64,000 nucleotides of DNA from JACCZR01 sp963830065 (GCA_963830065.1 CAWHLA010000010.1:124001-188000), one strand, 5' to 3'; numbered from the stretch's first letter, positions 47,001-56,076 are shown. Numbers and translations are program-made. Notes: generated from the sequence alone by a model not told the origin.

Positions 47001-47054
47001 GGCCCATTCTTATCCGATGTGTCGAATTCCATCGCCTCCGTTCGACGCATCCAC

Positions 47055-47696
47055 ATGACCAAGCTCACGCTCGACATCTCCACTTCGCTCGACGGCTACG
47101 TGGCCGGCCCCGACGTGCGCGACGATCTGGCGCTCGGCGCGGGCGGCGAGCGGCTTCACGAATGGGCCTACAACCTGCGCAGCTTCCGCGAGCCGCACGG
47201 CCTGGAGGGCGGCGAGGAGGGCCAGGACGCCGACATCCTCGAAGAGGCCTTCGCGAACCTCGGCGCAGCGATCATGGGGCGCGGGATGTTCGGCGGCGGG
47301 CCGGGCCCCTGGGACGAGAGCTGGCGCGGCCATTGGGGCGACGCGCCGCCGTTCGACCACCCGGTGTTCGTCCTCACCCACCACCCGCGGGAGCGAATCG
47401 AGTTCACCAACGGAGCCTCGTTCACGTTCGTGACCGACGGCATCGAGTCGGCGCTGGAGCAGGCCCGGGCGGCAGCCGGCGACAAGGACGTCGGCATCTC
47501 CGGGGGCGCGCAGGTGGCCCAGCAGTACCTGGCGGCCGGGCTGCTGGACGAGCTTCAGCTGCACGTGGCGCCGATATTGCTTGGTGGCGGGACCCGCCTG
47601 TTCGAGGGAGCCGGGGGCCAGCAGTTCGAGCTCGAGCCGGTTCGAGTCGTGCACTCTCCCGCCGTGACCCACCTGAAGTACCGCGTCGTGCACTAG
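47055..47696 (+). CDS. Dihydrofolate reductase/RibD C-terminal family protein
   Basis: 213 residues. Begins KLTLDISTSLDGYVAGPD, contains GAAIMGRGMFGGGPGPW, HPVFVLTHHPRE, ISGGAQVAQQYLAAGLLDEL and HVAPILLGGGTRLFEG: the RibD-C domain used in many small actinobacterial NADPH reductases. It lacks the deaminase domain of full RibD, so riboflavin synthesis is unlikely; substrate unknown. ATG 47055 preferred over an upstream frame extension without coding character. Confidence 0.9.
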   Translation: MTKLTLDISTSLDGYVAGPDVRDDLALGAGGERLHEWAYNLRSFREPHGLEGGEEGQDADILEEAFANLGAAIMGRGMFGGGPGPWDESWRGHWGDAPPFDHPVFVLTHHPRERIEFTNGASFTFVTDGIESALEQARAAAGDKDVGISGGAQVAQQYLAAGLLDELQLHVAPILLGGGTRLFEGAGGQQFELEPVRVVHSPAVTHLKYRVVH

Positions 47697-47767
47697 AGGC
47701 CCAGGGGTAGGGCGGCCCACCCTCAAGGTGCCTTCCGAGCGCCTCCGAGGCGGCCGATCATGGCCCC

Positions 47768-50002
47768 ATGCTCACCTCGAGGCTCCTCCCCGCAAGGTCG
47801 TTGGTCGCGCTCGGCGCGTGTGCACTGGGACTGGCGGTGGGCGCGCCCTCGGCGTCAGCGGCCACCTTCAACGCGGCCTGCAGTGGCACGACCGGCAACC
47901 CGAGCTCGTTGATCGCGGCGATCAGGCAGGCCAACACCGCGACGGGGCCGGACGCTGTACGACTCGGACAGCGCTGCACCTACGCGCTGGGCAACCCGGA
48001 CAACGGCTGGTACGGCCCGACCGCGCTCCCGGCGATTGCCAGCGACGTGACCGTGGAGGGCAACGGCTCGACGATCACGCGCGCCGCGATGGCCCCGAGG
48101 TCCCGGCTGTTCTTCGTCGGCGCCGACCCCGCCGCGCCGGCCACCCTCAACTACGTCACGCCCGGACCGGGGAAGCTCACGCTGCGAAACGTGATCCTGC
48201 GGGGTGGCCACGCCAAGGGCGGTGACGCCACCGCCGGCGGCGGCGGTGGCGGCATGGGCGGAGCCATCTTCAGCCAGGGCCGGGTGACGATCGACAGCAG
48301 CACGCTCACCGCGAACACCGCCCAGGGCGGCGAGGGTGGCGGGACGGCCGGTGGCAACGCCGGCGGCGGGATCGGCGTCAGCTCGAACGGCAGCACCGGC
48401 GGCGGCATGGGCGGCTCCGGGCCTCCGATGACGCCGACGGGCGGCGCCGGTGGGCCTGTAGGCGGCGGGGCGGGCGGTGGCGCCGGGCTGCGGACCGGCC
48501 AGAACGGCGCTCCGGGTGGCGGCTCCTCCGGCAGCCCGGGCGGTCGATCCACCACCCCGACCGGCACCGGCGGGCAAAGCGGAAGCAACGTCAGCGCGGG
48601 TGACGGCAGCGGAGGCGGCGGCAACGGGACCGGCACCGGGACCCTGGTCGGCGGCAGCGGCGGCGCCTTCGGCCGCGGCGGCACCGGGCCCAACTCGGGC
48701 GGCGGCGGTGGCGCGGGCGGCGGCGGAGGCTCCACGCAGGGTGCCGGGGCCACCGGCGGCGGTGGTGGCTTCGGAGGCGGTGGCGGCTGGGGCATCGCGG
48801 GCGGCGGCGCAGGCGGGTTCGGTGGTGGCGCTGGCGGCCACGGGGCGGTCGGAGCCGTGGGCCAGCCCGGGTTCGGCGGCGGCGCTGCGCAGGAAGGCCC
48901 GGCCCGGGGCGGCGGTGGCGCGGGCCTCGGTGGCGCCGTGTTCAACATGCAGGGGTCCCTCACCGTCCGGAACTCCACGCTGACCGCCAACACGGCGCAG
49001 GGCGGGGCGTCGAACGGGTCGCCCGACCCCGGCAAGGGCTTTGGCGGCGCGGTCTTCAACCTGAGCGGCGCCTTCACGGCCGTCGGGTCGACCCTCGCGG
49101 CCAACACCGCCGTTCCCAACACCGCCAACGCCGAGGGCACCGCGGTCTACAACCTCGCCTACGACGCCGCCACGGCGCGCACGGCTCAGACGACCCTGCG
49201 GAACACCATTCTCGGCGAGGGGACGGGCGACGACACGCTCGTGTCCAACCGCTCGGCCTTCATCACCCCCTCCCCGAATCTCGGCACCGCCAACGCCGCG
49301 GTCGGCGAGCGCAACCTGGTGCGCACGAGCAGCGTGCTCGACGGCGGGACGCTCACCGGCACCGCTCTGACCACCGATCCCCGCCTGGGTGCGCTCGGGA
49401 ACAACGGCGGCCCGACCCCGACCATGGCCCCGGCCCAGAACAGCCCCGCGATCGACGCCGGCGCCGCCTTCGGGCTGACACGGGACCAGCGCGGGCTGAC
49501 CCGGCCGTCGAACTTCCTCGACGTCCCCAACGCAGCCGACGGCTCGGACATCGGAGCAGTCGAGCGCCAGGCGCCCGCCGCGCCGGCGGCGCCCGGCGCG
49601 GGCGGGGCCACCCCCCTCCCCACATTCGGGTCTCGCGCCCGGATCAGCCTGACCCTGGCCGCCCGGAGGATCCCGGCCCGCGGGCCGGTGCCGGTGCGGG
49701 TCGTCAACGCCAACACGTTCACCGTGAAGGGGCGCCTCCTGGGTCAGACCACCCGCCGGCAGCTGGTACGGCGCGGCGGCGCGAAGCGGTTCGTGAAGCT
49801 CCCTTCCTCCCGGACGTTCACGCTCGACGCCGGAACGCGCCGCACCGTGCGCCTCCGGCTGCCCGGCTTCCTGCGGCGCCAGCTGGTGCGCCGGCGCCGG
49901 CTGTCACTGCGGATCGCCGCCTCGGTTCAGGATCCCGCCGGGAAGAAGCGGACGGTGCGCAAGACGATCGGGCCCAAGCTCCGGCGCCCTCGCCGCCGCT
50001 AG
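47768..50002 (+). CDS. Secreted glycine-rich choice-of-anchor Q-type beta-helix protein
   Basis: 744 residues with a signal peptide (SLVALGACALGLAVGAPSASA). A right-handed beta-helix of the choice-of-anchor Q kind is indicated by LTLRNVILRGG, VTIDSSTLTANTAQGG, LTVRNSTLTANTAQGG, FTAVGSTLAANTAV, TTLRNTILGEG and the terminal NNGGPTPTMAPAQNSPAIDAG and DQRGLTRP. Between the two STLTANTAQGG copies sits a ~215-residue Gly-rich stretch (residues ~185-400), about half Gly. A C-terminal domain ends RRPRRR, a basic tail. The glycine-rich insert resembles PGRS composition but there is no PE domain. Probably surface-exposed; function unknown. Confidence 0.85.
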   Translation: MLTSRLLPARSLVALGACALGLAVGAPSASAATFNAACSGTTGNPSSLIAAIRQANTATGPDAVRLGQRCTYALGNPDNGWYGPTALPAIASDVTVEGNGSTITRAAMAPRSRLFFVGADPAAPATLNYVTPGPGKLTLRNVILRGGHAKGGDATAGGGGGGMGGAIFSQGRVTIDSSTLTANTAQGGEGGGTAGGNAGGGIGVSSNGSTGGGMGGSGPPMTPTGGAGGPVGGGAGGGAGLRTGQNGAPGGGSSGSPGGRSTTPTGTGGQSGSNVSAGDGSGGGGNGTGTGTLVGGSGGAFGRGGTGPNSGGGGGAGGGGGSTQGAGATGGGGGFGGGGGWGIAGGGAGGFGGGAGGHGAVGAVGQPGFGGGAAQEGPARGGGGAGLGGAVFNMQGSLTVRNSTLTANTAQGGASNGSPDPGKGFGGAVFNLSGAFTAVGSTLAANTAVPNTANAEGTAVYNLAYDAATARTAQTTLRNTILGEGTGDDTLVSNRSAFITPSPNLGTANAAVGERNLVRTSSVLDGGTLTGTALTTDPRLGALGNNGGPTPTMAPAQNSPAIDAGAAFGLTRDQRGLTRPSNFLDVPNAADGSDIGAVERQAPAAPAAPGAGGATPLPTFGSRARISLTLAARRIPARGPVPVRVVNANTFTVKGRLLGQTTRRQLVRRGGAKRFVKLPSSRTFTLDAGTRRTVRLRLPGFLRRQLVRRRRLSLRIAASVQDPAGKKRTVRKTIGPKLRRPRRR

Positions 50003-50310
50003 GCGAACAGCCGCCCGAGGCGTTCGAGGCGCTCGTCCCACTCGCCGCCCACCGTGGCGATCCAGGAGGCGGCGCCGCTGAGCGCTTCGAGCTCGAGCAC
50101 GTAGACGATCTCGCGCCCCTGGCGAGACGACCGCACCAGCTCGGCCCGGCGCAGTGCGGCGAGGTGCTTGGCCACCGCCTGGCGGGTCATCGGCAGCTCG
50201 GCCGCCAGCGACGTGGCCGTCGCGCCGCGGCCGGTGGCCAGCGTCTCCACGACCTGACGGCGGGTGTCGTCGGCCAGGGCCGCGAACACCGGCCCGACGG
50301 GATCGCTCAC
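49999..50310 (-). CDS. ArsR family transcriptional regulator
   Basis: 103-residue winged-helix repressor: FAALADDTRRQVVETLATGRGATATSLAAELPMTRQAVAKHLAALRRAELV, then a wing RQGREIVYVLE. No metal-binding cysteine pair is present, so it belongs to the non-metal ArsR group commonly paired with SRPBCC proteins. GTG at 50310 overlaps the SRPBCC stop. It ends 4 bases into the end of the convergent glycine-rich gene. It probably binds the palindrome at 50665. Confidence 0.92.
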   Translation of the reverse strand: MSDPVGPVFAALADDTRRQVVETLATGRGATATSLAAELPMTRQAVAKHLAALRRAELVRSSRQGREIVYVLELEALSGAASWIATVGGEWDERLERLGRLFA

Positions 50311-50666
50311 GCCAGGGCGAGCGCGCTGGCCGAGGCGAGCGCGGTCAGGCGCGGCCCCCACTCCCCCACTCGCACCGGGGCGGTCTCCACCACGCGGACT
50401 CGGGTTCCGTGGCTCACGGCGTCGACGGTCAGCTCCACGCGGCTCCCGCCCCAGGTGAAGGCGAGCCGGTGACCGTCGTCGACCTCCTCGACCGTCCCCC
50501 AGCGCTCTTCGCCGTCCTCGGTGCGCACGAACAGGTCCCCGCCCTCCTCGGGCTCGAGCTCCACCTCCGGGGCGAGCCACTCGGTGAGCCGATCCTCCTC
50601 GGTAAGGGCCCGCCAAACGTCGTCGGGCTCGGCTGCCACAGTGATCTCTCGCTCTACTCTGCTCAT
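50307..50666 (-). CDS. SRPBCC (AHSA1/START-like) protein
   Basis: 119 residues: SRVEREITVAAEPDDVWRALTEEDRLTEWLAP, GDLFVRTEDGEERWGTVEEVDDGHRLAFTWGG and RVRVVETAP, the hallmark AHSA1-like helix-grip fold that binds a hydrophobic ligand. It is the first gene of a two-gene operon with arsR downstream (GTGA overlap). ATG 50666; the operator palindrome covers this start codon. Its function in ArsR pairs is generally unknown. Confidence 0.92.
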   Translation of the reverse strand: MSRVEREITVAAEPDDVWRALTEEDRLTEWLAPEVELEPEEGGDLFVRTEDGEERWGTVEEVDDGHRLAFTWGGSRVELTVDAVSHGTRVRVVETAPVRVGEWGPRLTALASASALALA

Positions 50667-50688
50667 GTGCAACCGTATAGTTGCACAT
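50665..50688. promoter_or_regulatory. ArsR operator: ATGTGCAAC-n6-GTTGCACAT
   Basis: A perfect 9-base inverted repeat with a 6-base AT-richer spacer (cgtata). It overlaps the ATG of the SRPBCC gene and lies 28 bases before clpP's start codon. The central tata may be part of a -10 box. ArsR proteins bind 12-2-12-like palindromes, so binding would block translation-start-proximal transcription of the pair and perhaps affect clpP. Confidence 0.75.
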
Positions 50689-50715
50689 CCAGCAGCCACC
50701 ACAAGGAGAAACGCA

Positions 50716-51348
50716 ATGCCCTTGATCCCCACCGTCGTCGAGCAGAGCGCCCGCGGTGAGCGCTCCTACGACATCTACTCCCGGCTGCTGGGCGAGCGCA
50801 TCATCTTCCTCGGCCAGGAGGTCGACGACCAGATCGCCAACCTGATCGTGGCCCAGCTCCTGCACCTGCAGGCCGAGGACCCCGACAAGGACATCTCGCT
50901 CTACATCAACTCGCCCGGCGGCAGCGTGTACTCGGGCCTGGCGGTCTACGACACGATGCAGTACATCAAGCCCGACGTTCAGACCATCTGCTTCGGGATG
51001 GCGATGTCGATGGGCTCCCTGTTGCTGGTCGGCGGGGCCAAGGGCAAGCGGATGTCGCTGCCCAACGCCCGCATCCTCATCCACCAGCCGTCGGCCGGGT
51101 TCGAAGGCCAAGCGGCGGACATCGAGATCCACGCCCGGGAGATCATCAACATGCGCGAGCGGATCGACGCCATCTACGCCGAGCACACGGGCAAGCCGGT
51201 CGAGGAGGTCCACGAGGACATGGAGCGCGACCGCTTCTTCAAGCCCGACGAGGCTCAGGAGTACGGCCTGATCGACCGGGTGCTGGAGACCACCGAGGTC
51301 AGCCGGGGAGCCCCCGGCTCCACGAACGGCGGTCAGTCCTCTTCGTAG
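50716..51348 (+). CDS. clpP: ATP-dependent Clp protease proteolytic subunit ClpP
   Basis: 210-residue serine protease subunit. The catalytic triad falls at the canonical numbers: Ser98 (GMAMSMGS), His123 (RILIHQPS) and Asp172 (MERDRFF). SLYINSPGGSV and YSGLAVYDTMQ are standard. Tetradecamers assemble and partner with ClpX/C, none of which is in this window. Actinobacteria usually have clpP1P2; this is a single copy here, so it is either one of a split pair or a third paralogue. A Shine-Dalgarno (aaggag) precedes ATG 50716. The end overlaps the convergent ligase by 16 bases. Confidence 0.95.
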   Translation: MPLIPTVVEQSARGERSYDIYSRLLGERIIFLGQEVDDQIANLIVAQLLHLQAEDPDKDISLYINSPGGSVYSGLAVYDTMQYIKPDVQTICFGMAMSMGSLLLVGGAKGKRMSLPNARILIHQPSAGFEGQAADIEIHAREIINMRERIDAIYAEHTGKPVEEVHEDMERDRFFKPDEAQEYGLIDRVLETTEVSRGAPGSTNGGQSSS

Positions 51349-53153
51349 AGGGCCTCGAAGCGCTCTTGGTGGTTCTCGTAGACCACGTTGCGCTTGACCT
51401 TCATGGTCGGGGTGATCTCACCCTCGTCTTGTGAGAGGTCGTGCTCGAGGATGGTGAACTTCTTGACCTGCTCGATCTTGGCGAAGTTGCCGTTGGCCTC
51501 TTCGATGGCCTTCCAGATCTCCTCGCGCACCTCGTCGGACGACGCCATCGCCTCGGCGTCGTCGTCCACGCCGGCCTGTGAGGCGAGCTTCGAGCGCTCG
51601 TCCTCGTCGATGGTGATCAGCGCAACGAGGTAGTTCTTGTCGTCGCCGTAGACCACCGCCTGGGAGATCCAGCGGTTGTCCGAGATCTCGTTCTCGATCC
51701 GGGCGGCGGGAATGTTCTTCCCGCTGGAGGTGACCACGATGTCCTTGGTCCGGCCGGTGATGGTGAGGAAGCCGTCGTCGTCCACCGAGCCGACGTCGCC
51801 GGTGGAGAACCACCCGTCGGAGTCGAGATCCTCCTCGGTCGCCTCCTCGTTGCGGTAGTAGCCCTTGAAGATCTGAGGCCCGCGGACGAGCACCTCGCCG
51901 CCGGGGTCCTCACCCTCCTCGTCGGTTTCCTCCTCGTCGCGCTCGGCGATCTTGAGCTCGGTGTTGGGTAGCGCCTTGCCCTGAGTGCCGAACTTGAAGT
52001 CGTCGGGCAGGTTGGCCGTGGCGCCGCCCGAGGTCTCGGTCAGTCCGTAGGCCTCCAGCACCAACACGCCGCAGGCGTCGAAGAACTCGAGCATCTCCAC
52101 GGCCACCGGCGCGGCGCCGGTGAGCGCCAGCTCCAGCCGGCCGCCGAACAGGTCGCGGACCGTGGAGAAGATCTGCTTGTCGGCCAGCTCGTACTCGGCC
52201 TTCAGCACCGGCCCGGGGCTCTCCCCCTCGCGCTCGAGCTGGCGGACCTCGCGGCCCACGTCGATCGCCTTGGAGAAGATCTTGCCCTTGATGCCGCCCT
52301 CGGCCTTCGCGGCGGCCTCGTTGTAGATCTTCTCGAAGATCCGCGGCACGGCCGCGAGGTGGGTGGGCTGGATCTCCTTCAGGTCGTCGAGCATCTTGTC
52401 CTTGTCGCGCTGCCAGAAGGCGAGGGTCGCGCCGGTGTCGAGGGCGACGACCTCGATCAGCCGCGTGAGGACGTGCGACAGCGGCAGAAAGGCGTAGAAC
52501 ACGGCGTCTTCGCCGATCTCGATGCTCTCGTCGAGCGCGTCGAGGCCGGCGCGGAAGTTGCCGTGGGTGAGCATGCAACCCTTGGGCGCGCCGGTGGTGC
52601 CGGACGTGTAGACCAGCGTGAACAGGTCGTCGGGGCCGATCTCCTCCACGCGCGCATCGAGGTCGGAGTCCTCGGTCCCCTCCCCCTTCTCCACCAGCTC
52701 GTCGAGGGTCAGCGCGTCGTCGTCGGAGCCCTTGAACAGCACGATGTGCGCGAGCTCGGTGAGGTCGCCCCGCACCTCCTTGACCTTGTCCAGCAGCTCC
52801 TCGTTCTCACAGAAGACGAGCTTGGACTGGGAGTTGTCGAGCACGTGCTGCGCCTCGTCGGCGGAGCCCGTGTGGTAGATCGTCGCCACCACCAGGCCCG
52901 CGCAGGCGGCGCCCAGGTCGGCTTCGACCCACTCGGGCCGGGTGTCCGCGAAGATCGCCACCGCGTCGCCCTTCTGGAGCCCGAGCGCGATCAGGCCCTT
53001 GGCCAGCGAGCGCGCGCGGCCGGCCAGGTCGGAGTAGGAGGTCTCCACCCACTCGCCGCCCTCCTTGTGCCTGAATGCGGCGCCGTCGCCGAAGCGCTTG
53101 CCACCCTCGAGCACGAGGTCGGCCATCGTGCCCGTCGTCTCTGCGGTGCTCAT
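51333..53153 (-). CDS. Long-chain fatty acid-CoA ligase (FadD15-like)
   Basis: 606 residues, the size of FadD15/AMP-binding long-chain ligases. Motifs: YTSGTTGAPKGCMLTHGN, FLPLSHVLTRLIEVVALDTGA, EAYGLTETSGGATANLPDDF, WFSTGDVGSVDDDGFLTITGRTKDIVVTSSGKNIPAARIE, and TPTMKVKRNVVYENHQERFE at the end, all typical of the FACL-like branch that lacks the GK-type lysine loop of short ligases. It activates fatty acids for lipid synthesis or degradation. The stop overlaps the clpP end; the start overlaps the acyltransferase stop by 4 bases. Confidence 0.93.
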   Translation of the reverse strand: MSTAETTGTMADLVLEGGKRFGDGAAFRHKEGGEWVETSYSDLAGRARSLAKGLIALGLQKGDAVAIFADTRPEWVEADLGAACAGLVVATIYHTGSADEAQHVLDNSQSKLVFCENEELLDKVKEVRGDLTELAHIVLFKGSDDDALTLDELVEKGEGTEDSDLDARVEEIGPDDLFTLVYTSGTTGAPKGCMLTHGNFRAGLDALDESIEIGEDAVFYAFLPLSHVLTRLIEVVALDTGATLAFWQRDKDKMLDDLKEIQPTHLAAVPRIFEKIYNEAAAKAEGGIKGKIFSKAIDVGREVRQLEREGESPGPVLKAEYELADKQIFSTVRDLFGGRLELALTGAAPVAVEMLEFFDACGVLVLEAYGLTETSGGATANLPDDFKFGTQGKALPNTELKIAERDEEETDEEGEDPGGEVLVRGPQIFKGYYRNEEATEEDLDSDGWFSTGDVGSVDDDGFLTITGRTKDIVVTSSGKNIPAARIENEISDNRWISQAVVYGDDKNYLVALITIDEDERSKLASQAGVDDDAEAMASSDEVREEIWKAIEEANGNFAKIEQVKKFTILEHDLSQDEGEITPTMKVKRNVVYENHQERFEALYEED

Positions 53154-54097
53154 CCGAACAGCGGGAAGCGCCGTCGCCGCGCAAGCTCGTCCATGCCGCG
53201 CTGGATGCTCTTGCGCACCTCTTCGTACTTGCGGTTCACGTACTCGTCGTCCTTGGCCTTGGCCGGGTCGCTGGCGACCTTGACCGGCTCCTGGAAGGCG
53301 GTGCGGATCTTGGTCGGCAGCGGGATCTCAGGCAGCGCGGCGGGCGCGATGCCCCACGGCGCACTGATCGCAAACGGGAACACCTTCAGGCGCGCGATCT
53401 TGTCGAGCTGCAGCGCCTTGGCCAGCCGCCGGCCGCTGAACAGCACCGGCATCGAGTCGGGGCCGCCCACGGTGGCGATGGGGACGATCGGCACGCCCGA
53501 CGCGATCGCGAGCTTGATGAAGCCGGTCCGCCCCGCCAGGACGGCCTCGTCGCGCTTGTTCCACGGCCGCAGCGAGTCCACCTCGCCGCCGGGCCAGAGC
53601 GCCACGTCGCGTCCCTCGGCCAGCGCCGCGGACATGCTGTCCGGTGCGGCCGGCAGGACGCCCATCTTGCGGAAGTACTTGCCGATGCCCGGCGCGGCCA
53701 TCAGCACGTCGTGCGCGGTGCCGTGCAGCGGGCGCTCCTGGCCGTAGTGGCGCCACCACTGGATGCCGACCGTCCATGCGTCCCACACGAACGGCGCCCC
53801 GGAGTGGATGCCCACCAGCAGCGCCGGCGGCTCGGGGATGCGCTCCCACCCCTCCACCTCCTGGCGGAAGTAGAAATCCATGAGCGGGTTCCAGAAGTAC
53901 TTCTGCTTGTGCATGAAGGCGTGGTCGGGCCCGTCGAGGCTCCACTGGCCCGCCCGGTCGGCGATCCAGCCCGCGGCGCCGTCTGCCTTCTCGCGGCGCG
54001 CGTCGACCTTCTGCTTGGCCCGCTCGGCCTGCTTCTCGGCCTGCGTGGGCCCGCCGTTCTTGCTTCGCTGCTTCTGAGATTGCTTCGTTTTGGCCAT
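53150..54097 (-). CDS. Acyltransferase, lysophospholipid/DAG-type
   Basis: 315 residues. A basic Lys/Gln-rich N-terminus is followed by a PlsC-like core: LVGIHSGAPFVWDAW in place of the canonical HxxxxD box, GIGKYFRKMGVLPA, LWPGGEVDSLRPWNKRDEAV (box with E/G), TGFIKLAIASGVPIVPIATVGGPDSM and IPLPTKIRTAF. It most resembles diacylglycerol acyltransferase/plant-like PES acyltransferases found in mycobacteria. It overlaps the CoA ligase by 4 bases, so acyl-CoA made by FadD may be its donor. Confidence 0.85.
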   Translation of the reverse strand: MAKTKQSQKQRSKNGGPTQAEKQAERAKQKVDARREKADGAAGWIADRAGQWSLDGPDHAFMHKQKYFWNPLMDFYFRQEVEGWERIPEPPALLVGIHSGAPFVWDAWTVGIQWWRHYGQERPLHGTAHDVLMAAPGIGKYFRKMGVLPAAPDSMSAALAEGRDVALWPGGEVDSLRPWNKRDEAVLAGRTGFIKLAIASGVPIVPIATVGGPDSMPVLFSGRRLAKALQLDKIARLKVFPFAISAPWGIAPAALPEIPLPTKIRTAFQEPVKVASDPAKAKDDEYVNRKYEEVRKSIQRGMDELARRRRFPLFG

Positions 54098-54136
54098 AGA
54101 CCCTCCCGGCGAAGGTCTACCCGGGCAGGCCGGTAA

Positions 54137-54778
54137 CTACGCGCGGGCGGCCGGCTGCACCTCGAGCGCGCCGGACATCACGCCGAAGCCGGTGACGAAG
54201 ATCTCCATCATTTCCTCGAGCATCGCGTCGTCGACCACCTCGGGGTCGAGCATCTGCCAGATCTTCCACCCCTCGGCCATCGCGATGATCATCAGCACCA
54301 TCCGGTCGAGCCCCACGACGGGATCGAGCCCGAGCTCCTCCATGCGGCGGCGGAAGATCGCCTCCATCCGCCCGCGCAGGGTGGCGAAGCGGGTCAGCAG
54401 CTCCTCCCGAAAGGGCTCGCTGCGCATCGCGTGCGCGGCGAACTCGAAGCCCAGCCGCGACTTGTCGGGGTTCGAGCGCATGGCCTCGGCGAAGTGCGCC
54501 GCCGAGTGGCGGGCCTGCTCGGGCGGCGCCTCATCGGTGGCGAAGGCCTGCTCGGTCTCGGCGATCCGCTCGGAGAAGCTCTCGTCGAGCATGGCCAGGA
54601 ACAGCTCCTCCTTGCTCTTGAAGTTCGCGTAGAAGGCGCCCTTGGTGTAGCCGGCGTCCTCGGCCACCTCGTCGATCGAGGCGCCGGACATGCCGCGGCG
54701 GGCGAACACCCGCGAGGCCGACTCCATCAGGCACGAGCGGGTCTGCTCCTGCTTCTGCTTTCGCGTGAGACGGGGCAT
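54137..54778 (-). CDS. TetR/AcrR family transcriptional regulator
   Basis: 213 residues. The helix-turn-helix lies at about residues 14-60 (SCLMESASRVFARRGMSGASIDEVAEDAGYTKGAFYANFKSKEELF); a ligand-binding helical domain follows (LLTRFATLRGRMEAIFRRRMEELGLD, IIAMAEGWKIWQMLDP). ATG 54778 overlaps the P450 stop (ATGA), so it is co-transcribed with P450 and cyclase and probably autoregulates the unit. It lies 40 bases upstream of the acyltransferase gene, which may also belong to its regulon. Confidence 0.93.
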   Translation of the reverse strand: MPRLTRKQKQEQTRSCLMESASRVFARRGMSGASIDEVAEDAGYTKGAFYANFKSKEELFLAMLDESFSERIAETEQAFATDEAPPEQARHSAAHFAEAMRSNPDKSRLGFEFAAHAMRSEPFREELLTRFATLRGRMEAIFRRRMEELGLDPVVGLDRMVLMIIAMAEGWKIWQMLDPEVVDDAMLEEMMEIFVTGFGVMSGALEVQPAARA

Positions 54779-56076
54779 CAGGCGGCCACCACTTCGGTGC
54801 CGGCGCTCGGCGTCAGCGTGATCGCCCGGCGGCGGATGTGCTCGGAGTCGGGGCTTGTGGGACTCAGCGCCAGGCCGCGGGCCACCTCCTGCAGCACCGT
54901 CTTCATCTCGAACAGCGCGAAGCTCGCGCCCAAGCAGCGCCGCACCCCGCCACCGAAGGGGATCCAGGTGTAGGTGCCCGCCGGCTGCTCGAGAAACCGC
55001 TCGGGGCGGAAGAGGTGCGGGTCGGGGTAGATGTCCTCGCGCCGGTGCATCAGCAGGATGTTGGGCGTCACGCGCGCGCCCGCGGGCAGCAGCTTCCCGC
55101 CGATCTCCATCGGCTCCTGGAGCAACCGCACCACCACCGGGATGACCGGGCGCAGGCGCAGGGTCTCCTTGGCCACGGCATCGGTGTACTCGTCCTCGCC
55201 GGCCTCGGCCTCGTCGGCCACCCGGCGCAGCTTCTCCGGGTGGCGGACCAACCGCTCGACTGCCCAGGCCAGCGCGGTGGCCGTCGTCTCGTGCCCCGCC
55301 ACCAGCAGCGTCATCAGCTCGTCGCGCAGCTCCTCGTCGGACATCGGCGACCCGTCCTCGTGCCGGGCGGTCAGCAGCAGCGAGAGGATGTCCTCGCGCT
55401 CCTCGAGGTCGGTGGCGGCGCGACGATGGCGGATCTCCTCGAACACCACCTCGTTGACCTCGTCCAGCTCGCGCTGGAAGAAGCGCATGCCCTCCAGCCG
55501 GCGGGGGCCCAGCGTGGCGATGGCCAGGAAGGTCTTGATGTCCGTGGCCCGCTCGAGCGTCTCCCGCAGCGTCCGGCGCATGCGCTCGAGGCGCTCGCCG
55601 CCCTGCACACCGAACACCGCCCGGATGATCACCTCGAGGGTCACCGCCTGCATCCGGGGCCACAGCGCGAACGGCTCGCCGCGCGGCCAGGTCTCGATCT
55701 CCTGGCGCGCGACCGAGGCCATCAGGTCGCCGTAGGCCCTCATCCGCTCGCCGTGAAAGGGAGGCAGAAGCAGCTTGCGCTGGGACATGTGGCGCTCGTC
55801 GTCGAGCAGCAGCACCGAGTTGTGGCCAAGCAGCGGCCCCAGGATCGCGTTGGCCTCCCCGGCGTGCAGCAGTCGGGGATCGCCCTTGAACACCTGCTGG
55901 ACGTCGTCGGGGTTCGTGAGCATCACCCAGTCGCCCTCTTGGGCGATGCGGACGGTGAAGCTGTCCCCGTAGCGCTCTCGACAGCGCGTGAGCCAGGGCA
56001 GCGGGCGAGTGACCCAAGCCAGGGTCTGAGCGGCGCGCGGCAAGCGCGGGCCGGGCGGGAGAGCAGGCTGGGTCAC
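54778..56076 (-). CDS. Cytochrome P450
   Basis: 432 residues. All hallmarks are intact: I-helix AGHETTATALAW, K-helix ETLRLRPVIP (ExxR), PERFL and heme-binding FGGGVRRCLGASFALFEMK with the proximal Cys. The opening GPRLPRAAQTLAWVTRPLPWL and the overall pattern match class I bacterial P450s of the CYP1xx/CYP5-like fatty-acid/terpenoid branch. Electron partners are not encoded nearby. GTG 56076 overlaps the adenylate cyclase stop and the stop overlaps the TetR start, forming a tight three-gene operon. Confidence 0.95.
   Translation of the reverse strand: MTQPALPPGPRLPRAAQTLAWVTRPLPWLTRCRERYGDSFTVRIAQEGDWVMLTNPDDVQQVFKGDPRLLHAGEANAILGPLLGHNSVLLLDDERHMSQRKLLLPPFHGERMRAYGDLMASVARQEIETWPRGEPFALWPRMQAVTLEVIIRAVFGVQGGERLERMRRTLRETLERATDIKTFLAIATLGPRRLEGMRFFQRELDEVNEVVFEEIRHRRAATDLEEREDILSLLLTARHEDGSPMSDEELRDELMTLLVAGHETTATALAWAVERLVRHPEKLRRVADEAEAGEDEYTDAVAKETLRLRPVIPVVVRLLQEPMEIGGKLLPAGARVTPNILLMHRREDIYPDPHLFRPERFLEQPAGTYTWIPFGGGVRRCLGASFALFEMKTVLQEVARGLALSPTSPDSEHIRRRAITLTPSAGTEVVAA

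Noticed and set aside
48200..48950. CRISPR-like repeats in the Gly-coding block
   Set aside because: Repetition is codon-level GGC/GGT; no constant repeat and spacer lengths.
47768..50002. PE_PGRS protein
   Set aside because: Glycine-rich but lacks the PE N-terminal domain; has a classical signal peptide and choice-of-anchor-type beta-helix rungs.
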